Positions 1-9,950 of a stretch of 64,000 nt of DNA are shown here, piece after piece. Below the pieces are notes generated by a model, which was given only the letters and a program-made list of their open reading frames with translations, had not been told where the DNA came from and did no database searches. Each line of letters starts with the position of its first letter. The stretch's first letter is position 1. This DNA comes from Desmodesmus armatus (Eukaryota; Chlorophyta; Chlorophyceae; Sphaeropleales; Scenedesmaceae). The stretch covers positions 1-64,000 of the forward strand of contig VIIQ02000174.1 in assembly GCA_007449985.2 (NCBI GenBank). Reading direction: 5' to 3'. The position numbers and the translations under genes are program-made.

Positions 1-189
1 GCTCACTTCAAGCTTGCTGACACTCACTGAATGAAGCTGGCGCGTATCGCTGATCGTGTGCTCTGGGATGCTGCGCATTCCACTGCTCCTGAAAGGCATC
101 CATGGCATCTGAGATGACGCCGTCTGCTTGTAGTAACACTTGACCGCACACACCCTTGCATCCCTGTGTACCTCGTCATTGGTCTTCAT
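1..189 (-). pseudogene. Tc1/mariner-type transposase, N-terminal fragment cut by the window edge
   Basis: The start codon lies at 189-187 on the minus strand and matches the start of the two fuller copies at 4516 and 8850. Only the first part of exon 1 (the helix-turn-helix region) is inside the window; the rest lies to the left. Compared with the other copies it has several one-base differences that shift the frame (near positions 16, 34 and 133), so it is either decayed or carries sequence errors. It shows that the array continues beyond the left edge. Confidence 0.75.
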
Positions 190-2341
190 ACCAGTGCTGG
201 CTGGCGAGACTGCAGAACAGCACAGAAGAGCAAGGAGGATCGGGCAGTGCAGCACAACAACATGAGGCAAGGCGCATCCAGTGCACACAACCCTGACTCA
301 AACCCTGGGTTGACTTTGTAACGTTAGTCCCTTCACTGCCCGGAGTAGGGAACTCAAGTGCCAGCTGGGGTCCGCTGCTGTCTCCAAACTTTCAGGAACC
401 AAACATGATTCTTTCGAAATGAGGTTGGCGTGCAAGAGCTCCACTGTAAGAAGTAACAGTTGAGTGGGTTCCGCACGACCCGCTGCTGCTGCCTGGGGCG
501 CTGAGAGGGCCTGGGAGCCGGTGTAAATGGGTCTTCCGAAGTGTATCAAAGCTTAGGAGGTGTTTTGCGGGGCTGCTGTGGGGTGTGCCGTGAGCGGGTC
601 TGGTGGGTGGTTGTTACAAGGGGCCGTGCCCTGCAGCTGCCTTGTTGCTGTGCAGCGAGGTGCCTTCTCATAGCCAAAGTTCACCCCTGCGCCTCGCATT
701 CACAGAGACTCACAGCGTACAGCCAGCTACTGCACGTGGTGGTTTGAGCAGTACTGATCCAGCAGACAGCACAGCAACTCCAGCGGACTCTGGCTTGCCC
801 ACATCCACGCTCAGGTTACAGGATGTCCTGTACAAGGCAAGTTGGCAGGGCAGGTGCCTGGCAGCAGTGAGGTCTTTCTGGGTGTAACAGCACAGCAGGC
901 TCAGGGACAAGCCCCAGCTGGTCACACTGTGGGTGCTGTTGCTGCCTGCACACTTGCATTTAGGGATGCCGGCATGCTCAGTGAAACAATAGATTTCTGG
1001 CACATACAGTACCAGTAGAGAGGGTTCCACGGGGGAGTGAAGTGAAATAACAGTCATGGGGTGGGGTGCTGCTGCCTGCATAGTCCAGTCCTGCTGCTGG
1101 GCAACAGGCAGCTCCTGACAAATGCTGCACTCACCTTGAACGCGTTTCAATATGGATGCTGCATGCTGCCAGGACCAAGTGACACAGTCGTTGCTGCCGC
1201 TGTTTGCCAGCCTGGCATGGAGCAGCAGCAAGCACAGAGCAGCATGTGTGTCAGTTGCTATCTTGTTGATTAGGAATGTTTAGTTTTGCATAGATCAGAC
1301 CAAATCAGAGGGGTGTGTGCACACAGTCTGGGTGGGTGATCACCATCCCAAATGCAGGCACTGCTGTTGTCACCATGAGCAGCAGTGCAGGAAGAGTCGC
1401 ACGTCATGCAACCCGCTTAATTGTGAAAGTACGGATCGGCATGTTCAGTTCACCCAGGAGCGCGCTTACCGAATGATTTTGGCGTGCCCACGGTGGTGTT
1501 GATGACAGAGCAGGGGTGTATCCAAGAAGCAATCGTAAGAGCTGCCCGGTGTGCACACAAAAGAACACGTTTTTGGCTGCATCCCCAACGCGCCGAATAG
1601 CCAGCGCGCGCTGTGCATGAGGCACAGTCATCCTGCTTACGTGGATCATCGTTTCAAACCACCTGCCAATTTGACAATAGTTTGCAGTGCAGTCCTGCTG
1701 TACAGGCCTTGTGCTAGTGTTTATGTCTGTCTCATTTGTTGCTGGACATGCACAACTTTAAGTAGGTGGTGAGGCAGCTGGAGATGCTGTGCTGAATGCA
1801 ACACCTTCAAGGCCAGGTGCAAAGCTGTCCATGCAGCAAGCAAAGCAAGCATCACTCCACAACAAAATTCCAACAAAGCGCGCGAGATGTTGCAAGGCAG
1901 CAATTGGCAGACCCCTATTGGAGAATGCACACTAGCCTGCAGAAGCAGGGGTTGTACTGCCGAGCGGTACAAGACATGCCTGCGCATTCGGCCCTGCCGC
2001 GCAACTTCAGGCAGCAAGGCTGACATAATATACACGTAATATACAACACACAAGCAAGATGTACATAACCAGCCACATCTGCTGGCCTACTCTACTGCCT
2101 ACTGACAGTGTGGTCCCACCCACCCCCCCATGCATTCCTAAACCCTACGCAGTGCACAGGGCCCACCCAGAGAGACAGAGGCTGCGCACGCGCTGCCAGC
2201 ACCACCAGGACACAGGTGCACCACCACAGCAAGACAAGGGCCCCTGCAAGGGGCCAGCAGCTGCATTGCAAAACATGGCAGGTGAGGGACCTGCAGCAGT
2301 AGCAGCCAAGGCCTTCAGCGGAAGCGCTTGGGTGGCCTGCC

Positions 2342-4516
2342 TCCCTCAACACCCTGATAACTGTGGCCATTAATGGTCACATCCTCCGTGGTTGGTGCTG
2401 CCACAACCTGGTAGCACTCCTTCAGCTGCTTCAGGCCACTCTCCACCTGCTGTGGGGTGATAGCTAGACACGTGACAGCACCATATCCCGCAACAGCTTC
2501 ACGTCCCCCTCAACAGCGACGTGCCAACCCTGCTTGTAAATATCAACCACCGTACCCTGCTTGACGTTAGCAAAGGGGTGCTCCACAATCTGATGCAGGT
2601 CAGGGCTGTACTTAGGCAGTTCTAACAGGTGCTCGTAACCTGTCTCATCGTCAACAAGGTTGCACAGATGCGGGTGCACATGGTGGAAGTTGGGGTTGTC
2701 CATGCTGAGCTTTGGCTCCCAGCCCTGCTCCTTTGCGCGCTTCACGCCTTTCTCGAAATAGCCCTCCATGAGGATGTCCGCAACCTCCGCTGCTGTGGCT
2801 GAGCTGGCTGGCTTAACATACTTGCTGTCCTTGGTCTGCGTGCAGGCGACACAGGGAGCAGAAGGGCAGCATTACTCAGCCAAGGGTTGGCAGCAGCACA
2901 ACACCTAAACCCTCATGTGAGCCGCAAGGGCCAGCTCTACTACATCACCCTGCAGGACGGCAAAGAAAAGCAGATCACCTGCAGTATGGAGGTACACAAG
3001 GTAGCAGTGGGGTGTACCTGTGAGGAGGGACATGTACGTTACTGCACGCCAAACAGCATCAGAGCCGAGCGCAACTTGCTGTGCCAGTTCTGTCACCATG
3101 CTGAGCAAGCATGGAAGTTGGCAAGGAGGCACAAGGTGGTGGAGTCAGAAAAGGCAGGCATGAAGGCCCTGAAAGATGTGGGTCTTGATGTGAGGGTGGC
3201 GTGTGAGGTGGCGCTGCCATTTTGGAAGGGGAGGGTTGACTTCTACGACATACCCAGCAAAACAGTCATCCAAGCAGATGGTAGGAGTCATCGTGTGCAG
3301 ATGCACAACATGCATGCACGGCAGCAGCTGAAGCTTGACCTGCGCTGCTGCCGCAAGGCGTGGAAGCATGGGGTCAGGCTACTGCGGTTGTACCACCCCC
3401 CGGCAGCAGGCAACAGCATGTGGGGTCAGGCTATGCTGGCTGCCACCAGGTTGCAGGCTGCTAAGTTTGTCACGCTGAGCAGCGAGTACGCAGACATAGT
3501 AGTTGATGCAGCACAGCAGCAGACATGCTGTGAGTGGCTTACTGCTGTGCTGACAGGGGCGGAGTACAGGTATGACGCAGCGGTGCAGTGCCACATCTGG
3601 CTTACCCGGTAACAACCCGTGCCCTTCTTCTTCTCGATGTCGCCCACCGCCTCGATCCTCGCCAGCTCAAAGTCCTTGCGACGCTCCATATGCTCGCGCA
3701 TGCCTGGGTTGTGGCGGCCCATGGTGTCGATATCTGTTGTGCCGGTCAGGAACTCAACATACACACACCCCAGGCGGGCATTCAGTATCAGCGCAAAGTC
3801 AATCCTCCTAGCGCCATGCAGCTCAAACATGGGGTTCTCCTCAGGGGGCTGACCTGCAAGCTTGCGCCTATCATACCACACCTTCAGCTTCCCAGCCAGA
3901 TCCATGTTGAACCAAATGCGGCACTCATCATACCAGAACACCCGCTTCAGGAAATCAGGATCCTCCTCTATGAACTTCAGCATCATCCCGCAGTATTGCA
4001 GCCGGGCCTCCATCACATCAACAGACAGTGGCAGCTTCATCGGCAGCACACCATACTTCAGCCAAGGCGCAACATCATGCAGCCTGCGCTCAACATACTC
4101 AGGCTTCAAGCCCTTGTCAGTGGTCAGTGCACGCAGGCGCGCCGACATCTGCAGGGCGTCAGACAGGCTGGTGAACTGCTTCAACTCCTCATACTCATGA
4201 CTGACCCCCTCCTCAGTCACAACCTGCTGCTGCATGTACCCCTCCGCTACTATGTCAGCGCACTTAACAGCATCATCGTCTGACAGCAGCTTCGGCCTCC
4301 CGTGCCCCACAGCATCGTGCAAGGTATGGCTCACTTCAAGCTGCTGACACTCAACTGAATGAAGCTGCGCGTATCGCTGATCGTGTGCTCTGGATGCTGC
4401 GCATTCCACTGCTCCTGAAAGGCATCCATGGCATCTGAGATGACGCCGTCTGCCTTGTAGTAACACTTGACCGCACACACCCTTGCATCCCTGTGTACCT
4501 CGTCATTGGTCTTCAT
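2342..4516 (-). pseudogene. Tc1/mariner-type DDE transposase, array copy A, frameshifted
   Basis: Same two-exon gene as the copy at 6646-8850, with exon 1 at 4516-3606, intron 3605-2836 (GTAAGC donor, CAG acceptor) and exon 2 from 2835 leftwards. Relative to copy B it lacks one T at about 4340 in exon 1 and one A at about 2471 in exon 2, and each loss shifts the frame. The first aspartate region (WYDE), the second (MDNPNFH) and the glutamate region (YSPDLHQIVEH) are all still encoded. Whether this is real decay or consensus error is open, since the rest of the copy is nearly identical to copy B. Its intron contains the intact antisense endonuclease-like ORF at 2986-3612. Confidence 0.8.
2986..3612 (+). 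CDS. Zinc-ribbon + PD-(D/E)XK (Vsr/DUF559-like) endonuclease, nested antisense in transposase intron
   Basis: This frame is open from 2803 to the TAA at 3610-3612; the first in-frame ATG is at 2986, giving 208 residues. Upstream codons also look conserved, so a longer or spliced 5' end is possible. Near the N-terminus a CTCEEGH motif, a further Cys and CQFC match the pattern C..GH....C..C of treble-clef zinc ribbons. A nuclease-like core follows: an acidic residue in CEVALPF, then GRVDFYD, then VIQADGRSH, and a D..R...G..LLR block. This resembles DUF559/Vsr nucleases with Gln in place of the usual Glu before the Asp. Vsr-like intron homing endonucleases are known from phages; homing here is inference. 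The ORF fills most of the transposase intron (2836-3605) on the opposite strand, and its stop codon overlaps the end of transposase exon 1. No bacterial-type signals are expected or seen. Confidence 0.72.
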   Translation: MEVHKVAVGCTCEEGHVRYCTPNSIRAERNLLCQFCHHAEQAWKLARRHKVVESEKAGMKALKDVGLDVRVACEVALPFWKGRVDFYDIPSKTVIQADGRSHRVQMHNMHARQQLKLDLRCCRKAWKHGVRLLRLYHPPAAGNSMWGQAMLAATRLQAAKFVTLSSEYADIVVDAAQQQTCCEWLTAVLTGAEYRYDAAVQCHIWLTR

Positions 4517-6645
4517 ACCAGTGCTGGCTGGCGAGACCTGCAGAACAGCACAGAAGAGCAAGGAAGGATCGGGCAGTGCAGCACAACAACATGAGGCAAG
4601 GCGCATCCAGTGCACACAACCCTGACTCAAACCCTGGGTTTGACTTTGTAACGTTAGTCCCTTCACTGCCCGGAGTAGGGAACTCAAGTGCCAGCTGGGG
4701 TCCGCTGCTGTCTCCAAACTTTCAGGAACCAAACATGATTCTTTCGAAATGAGGTTTGGCGTGCAAGAGCTCCACTGTAAGAAGTAACAGTTGAGTGGGT
4801 TCCGCACGACCCGCTGCTGCTGCCTGGGGCGCTGAGAGGGCCTGGGAGCCGGTGTAAATGGGTCTTCCGAAGTGTATCAAAGCTTAGGAGGTGTTTTGCG
4901 GGGCTGCTGTGGGGTGTGCCGTGAGCGGGTCTGGTGGGTGGTTGTTACAAGGGGCCGTGCCCTGCAGCTGCCTTGTTGCTGTGCAGCGAGGTGCCTTCTC
5001 ATAGCCAAAGTTCACCCCTGCGCCTCGCATTCACAGAGACTCACAGCGTACAGCCAGCTACTGCACGTGGTGGTTTGAGCAGTACTGATCCAGCAGACAG
5101 CACAGCAACTCCAGCGGACTCTGGCTTGCCCACATCCACGCTCAGGTTACAGGATGTCCTGTACAAGGCAAGTTGGCAGGGCAGGTGCCTGGCAGCAGTG
5201 AGGTCTTTCTGGGTGTAACAGCACAGCAGCTGCTCAGGGACAAGCCCCAGCTGGTCACACTGTGGGTGCTGTTGCTGCCTGCACACTTGCATTTAGGGAT
5301 GCCGGCATGCTCAGTGAAACAATAGATTTCTGGCACATACAGTACCAGTAGAGAGGGTTCCACGGGGGAGTGAAGTGAAATAACAGTCATGGGGTGGGGT
5401 GCTGCTGCCTGCATAGTCCAGTCCTGCTGGGGCAACAGGCAGCTCCTGACAAATGCTGCACTCACCTTGAACGCGTTTCAATATGGATGCTGCATGCTGC
5501 CAGGACCAAGTGACACAGTCGTTGCTGCCGCTGTTTGCCAGCCTGGCATGGAGCAGCAGCAAGCACAGAGCAGCATGTGTGTCAGTTGCTATCTTGTTGA
5601 TTAGGAATGTTTAGTTTTGCATAGATCAGACCAAATCAGAGGGGTGTGTGCACACAGTCTGGGTGGGTGATCACCATCCCAAATGCAGGCACTGCTGTTG
5701 TCACCATGAGCAGCAGTGCAGGAAGAGTCGCACGTCATGCAACCCGCTTAATTGTGAAAGTACGGATCGGCATGTTCAGTTCACCCAGGAGCGCGCTTAC
5801 CGAATGATTTGGCGTGCCCACGGTGGTGTTGATGACAGAGCAGGGGTGTATCCAAGAAGCAATCGTAAGAGCTGCCCGGTGTGCACACAAAAGAACACGT
5901 TTTTGGCTGCATCCCCAACGCGCCGAATAGCCAGCGCGCGCTGTGCATGAGGCACAGTCATCCTGCTTACGTGGATCATCGTTTCAAACCACCTGCCAAT
6001 TTGACAATAGTTTGCAGTGCAGTCCTGCTGTACAGGCCTTGTTGCTAGTGTTTATGTCTGTCTCATTTGTTGCTGGACATGCACAACTTTAAGTAGGTGG
6101 TGAGGCAGCTGGAGATGCTGTGCTGAATGCAACACCTTCAAGGCCAGGTGCAAAGCTGTCCATGCAGCAAGCAAAGCAAGCATCACTCCACAACAAAATT
6201 CCAACAAAGCGCGCGAGATGTTGCAAGGCAGCAATTGGCAGACCCCTATTGGAGAATGCACACTAGCCTGCAGAAGCAGGGGTTGTACTGCCGAGCGGTA
6301 CAAGACATGCCTGCGCATTCGGCCCTGCCGCGCAACTTCAGGCAGCAAGGCTGACATAATATACACGTAATATACAACACACAAGCAAGATGTACATAAC
6401 CAGCCACATCTGCTGGCCTACTCTACTGCCTACTGACAGTGTGGTCCCACCCACCCCCCCATGCATTCCTAAACCCTACGCAGTGCACAGGGCCCACCCA
6501 GAGAGACAGAGGCTGCGCACGCGCTGCCAGCACCACCAGGACACAGGTGCACCACCACAGCAAGACAAGGGCCCCTGCAAGGGGCCAGCAGCTGCATTGC
6601 AAAACATGGCAGGTGAGGGACCTGCAGCAGTAGCAGCCAAGGCCT
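4517..6645. other. Array-unit spacer between transposase genes
   Basis: This stretch lies upstream of transposase copy A and downstream of copy B and should hold the element ends. The minus frame stays open for 97 codons upstream of the transposase ATG, but a CAG before the likely first coding exon suggests that this is a 5' leader or intron rather than protein. A minus-strand frame at about 5797-5979 (1404-1649 in the first copy) reads as plausible protein of up to 80 residues but is shifted between copies and matches nothing I recognise. AT-rich sequence with repeated TATACACGTAATATAC occurs at about 6358. No RNA gene or terminal inverted repeat was seen. Confidence 0.5.
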
Positions 6646-8850
6646 TCAGCGGAAGCGCTTGGGTGGCCTGCCTCCCTCAACACCCTGATAACTGTGGCCA
6701 TTAATGGTCACATCCTCCGTGGTTGGTGCTGCCACAACCTGGTAGCACTCCTTCAGCTGCTTCAGGCCACTCTCCACCTGCTGTGGGGTGATAGCTAGAC
6801 AACGTGACAGCACCATATCCCGCAACAGCTTCACGTCCCCCTCAACAGCGACGTGCCAACCCTGCTTGTAAATATCAACCACCGTACCCTGCTTGACGTT
6901 AGCAAAGGGGTGCTCCACAATCTGATGCAGGTCAGGGCTGTACTTAGGCAGTTCTAACAGGTGCTCGTAACCTGTCTCATCGTCAACAAGGTTGCACAGA
7001 TGCGGGTGCACATGGTGGAAGTTGGGGTTGTCCATGCTGAGCTTTGGCTCCCAGCCCTGCTCCTTTGCGCGCTTCACGCCTTTCTCGAAATAGCCCTCCA
7101 TGAGGATGTCCGCAACCTCCGCTGCTGTGGCTGAGCTGGCTGGCTTAACATACTTGCTGTCCTTGGTCTGCGTGCAGGCGACACAGGGAGCAGAAGGGCA
7201 GCATTACTCAGCCAAGGGTTGGCAGCAGCACAACACCTAAACCCTCATGTGAGCCGCAAGGGCCAGCTCTACTACATCACCCTGCAGGACGGCAAAGAAA
7301 AGCAGATCACCTGCAGTATGGAGGTACACAAGGTAGCAGTGGGGTGTACCTGTGAGGAGGGACATGTACGTTACTGCACGCCAAACAGCATCAGAGCCGA
7401 GCGCAACTTGCTGTGCCAGTTCTGTCACCATGCTGAGCAAGCATGGAAGTTGGCAAGGAGGCACAAGGTGGTGGAGTCAGAAAAGGCAGGCATGAAGGCC
7501 CTGAAAGATGTGGGTCTTGATGTGAGGGTGGCGTGTGAGGTGGCGCTGCCATTTTGGAAGGGGAGGGTTGACTTCTACGACATACCCAGCAAAACAGTCA
7601 TCCAAGCAGATGGTAGGAGTCATCGTGTGCAGATGCACAACATGCATGCACGGCAGCAGCTGAAGCTTGACCTGCGCTGCTGCCGCAAGGCGTGGAAGCA
7701 TGGGGTCAGGCTACTGCGGTTGTACCACCCCCCCGGCAGCAGGCAACAGCATGTGGGGTCAGGCTATGCTGGCTGCCACCAGGTTGCAGGCTGCTAAGTT
7801 TGTCACGCTGAGCAGCGAGTACGCAGACATAGTAGTTGATGCAGCACAGCAGCAGACATGCTGTGAGTGGCTTACTGCTGTGCTGACAGGGGCGGAGTAC
7901 AGGTATGACGCAGCGGTGCAGTGCCACATCTGGCTTACCCGGTAACAACCCGTGCCCTTCTTCTTCTCGATGTCGCCCACCGCCTCGATCCTCGCCAGCT
8001 CAAAGTCCTTGCGACGCTCCATATGCTCGCGCATGCCTGGGTTGTGGCGGCCCATGGTGTCGATATCTGTTGTGCCGGTCAGGAACTCAACATACACACA
8101 CCCCAGGCGGGCATTCAGTATCAGCGCAAAGTCAATCCTCCTAGCGCCATGCAGCTCAAACATGGGGTTCTCCTCAGGGGGCTGACCTGCAAGCTTGCGC
8201 CTATCATACCACACCTTCAGCTTCCCAGCCAGATCCATGTTGAACCAAATGCGGCACTCATCATACCAGAACACCCGCTTCAGGAAATCAGGATCCTCCT
8301 CTATGAACTTCAGCATCATCCCGCAGTATTGCAGCCGGGCCTCCATCACATCAACAGACAGTGGCAGCTTCATCGGCAGCACACCATACTTCAGCCAAGG
8401 CGCAACATCATGCAGCCTGCGCTCAACATACTCAGGCTTCAAGCCCTTGTCAGTGGTCAGTGCACGCAGGCGCGCCGACATCTGCAGGGCGTCAGACAGG
8501 CTGGTGAACTGCTTCAACTCCTCATACTCATGACTGACCCCCTCCTCAGTCACAACCTGCTGCTGCATGTACCCCTCCGCTACTATGTCAGCGCACTTAA
8601 CAGCATCATCGTCTGACAGCAGCTTCGGCCTCCCGTGCCCCACAGCATCGTGCAAGGTATGGCTCACTTCAAGCTTGCTGACACTCAACTGAATGAAGCT
8701 GCGCGTATCGCTGATCGTGTGCTCTGGATGCTGCGCATTCCACTGCTCCTGAAAGGCATCCATGGCATCTGAGATGACGCCGTCTGCCTTGTAGTAACAC
8801 TTGACCGCACACACCCTTGCATCCCTGTGTACCTCGTCATTGGTCTTCAT
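6646..8850 (-). CDS. Tc1/mariner (IS630) superfamily DDE transposase, array copy B, intact
   Basis: Two exons, 8850-7939 and 7167-6646, separated by a 771-base intron with a GTAAGC donor and TGCACGCAG acceptor in matching phase, give 477 residues. Residues 1-75 look like a helix-turn-helix DNA-binding region ending in GHGRP, the usual GRPR-type linker. The catalytic domain shows D197 in FWYDECR, D350 in SMDNPNFH and E389 in YSPDLHQIVEH, the hallmark LP.YSPDL..IE block; D350 to E389 has 38 residues between them by my count. The C-terminus ends in a basic RPPKRFR, a possible nuclear signal. The ATG at 8850 is chosen because it begins the recognisable domain and upstream codons contain a splice-acceptor-like CAG. 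It should cut and paste its own element. The intron holds a second gene on the other strand. Confidence 0.85.
7318..7945 (+). pseudogene. Zinc-ribbon + PD-(D/E)XK endonuclease, array copy B, frameshifted
   Basis: Second copy of the intron-nested gene at 2986-3612. It is nearly identical but has seven instead of six Cs in the run at about 7729-7735, which shifts the frame shortly after the nuclease core and leads to a stop at 7795-7797. The zinc ribbon and the D, QAD and D..R nuclease residues lie upstream of the shift, so the truncated product would keep the predicted active site and lose about 70 C-terminal residues. A one-base change in a C-run is the commonest sequencing or consensus error, so this copy may be intact in the cell. 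Confidence 0.7.
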
Positions 8851-9707
8851 ACCAGTGCTGGCTGGCGAGACCTGCAGAACAGCACAGAAGAGCAAGGAAG
8901 GATCGGGCAGTGCAGCACAACAACATGAGGCAAGGCGCATCCAGTGCACACAACCCTGACTCAAACCCTGGGTTTGACTTTGTAACGTTAGTCCCTTCAC
9001 TGCCCGGAGTAGGGAACTCAAGTGCCAGCTGGGGTCCGCTGCTGTCTCCAAACTTTCAGGAACCAAACATGATTCTTTCGAAATGAGGTTTGGCGTGCAA
9101 GAGCTCCACTGTAAGAAGTAACAGTTGAGTGGGTTCCGCACGACCCGCTGCTGCTGCCTGGGGCGCTGAGAGGGCCTGGGAGCCGGTGTAAATGGGTCTT
9201 CCGAAGTGTATCAAAGCTTAGGAGGTGTTTTGCGGGGCTGCTGTGGGGTGTGCCGTGAGCGGGTCTGGTGGGTGGTTGTTACAAGGGGCCGTGCCCTGCA
9301 GCTGCCTTGTTGCTGTGCAGCGAGGTGCCTTCTCATAGCCAAAGTTCACCCCTGCGCCTCGCATTCACAGAGACTCACAGCGTACAGCCAGCTACTGCAC
9401 GTGGTGGTTTGAGCAGTACTGATCCAGCAGACAGCACAGCAACTCCAGCGGACTCTGGCTTGCCCACATCCACGCTCAGGTTACAGGATGTCCTGTACAA
9501 GGCAAGTTGGCAGGGCAGGTGCCTGGCAGCAGTGAGGTCTTTCTGGGTGTAACAGCACAGCAGCTGCTCAGGGACAAGCCCCAGCTGGTCACACTGTGGG
9601 TGCTGTTGCTGCCTGCACACTTGCATTTAGGGATGCCGGCATGCTCAGTGAAACAATAGATTTCTGGCACATACAGTACCAGTAGAGAGGGTTCCACGGG
9701 GGAGTGA

Positions 9708-9950
9708 TGACAAACTATCACGTGGTGTCAATTGCCAAACAAACGAAAGCCTGGCTCAGCCAGGAAGTAACAATTTGCGGAACATGAAAAAAGAGATGAT
9801 AAGAGGACATTTATTTTTGGCATACGTACGTACGAGTTTGTCGCTCGTCCTGCTGGCTTATGTAGGACCAGATCAGCTGCTGCTGCTGCTGCTGCTTCTG
9901 CTATTGCTTGTTCACACATCGTCGTGTATGCAGACATGACCGTTACTTAA
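9708..9950. repeat. Right flank of the array with (CTG)n tract
   Basis: This short spacer lies between the right end of the tandem array and the OPR gene. It contains a CATACGTACGTACGAG segment at about 9822 and a CTG trinucleotide tract at about 9877-9897. An in-frame TAA stands directly before the ATG at 9951. No coding sequence is supported. Confidence 0.55.

Larger units (their letters stand above)
1..9707. repeat. Tandem array of a ~4.33 kb transposon-bearing unit
   Basis: The same sequence begins at 1, 4329 and 8662, giving units of 4328 and 4333 bases followed by a partial third copy that stops matching at about 9707, just after a GGGGGAGTGA motif. Unit boundaries are arbitrary because the array runs off the left edge. 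Copies are nearly identical by eye; differences are mostly single-base indels, for example an extra C in a C-run at about 7730 against 3405, and one missing T at about 4340. Each unit carries a minus-strand DDE transposase with an antisense ORF in its intron, plus about 2.1 kb with no recognised gene. I could not find terminal inverted repeats or a target-site duplication by eye. Either a true recent amplification or an assembly duplication is possible. Confidence 0.93.

Noticed and set aside
2986..3612. A viral origin for the nested endonuclease
   Set aside because: Zinc-ribbon/Vsr-like nucleases are common in large viruses and phages, but no other virus-like gene is in the unit, so transfer from a virus is only one possibility and is not claimed.
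3588..4283. 231-codon plus-strand frame opposite transposase exon 1, also at 7921-8616
   Set aside because: It is an exact antisense shadow of the transposase exon with no recognisable domain, unlike the intron-nested frame, whose motifs are independent of the transposase.
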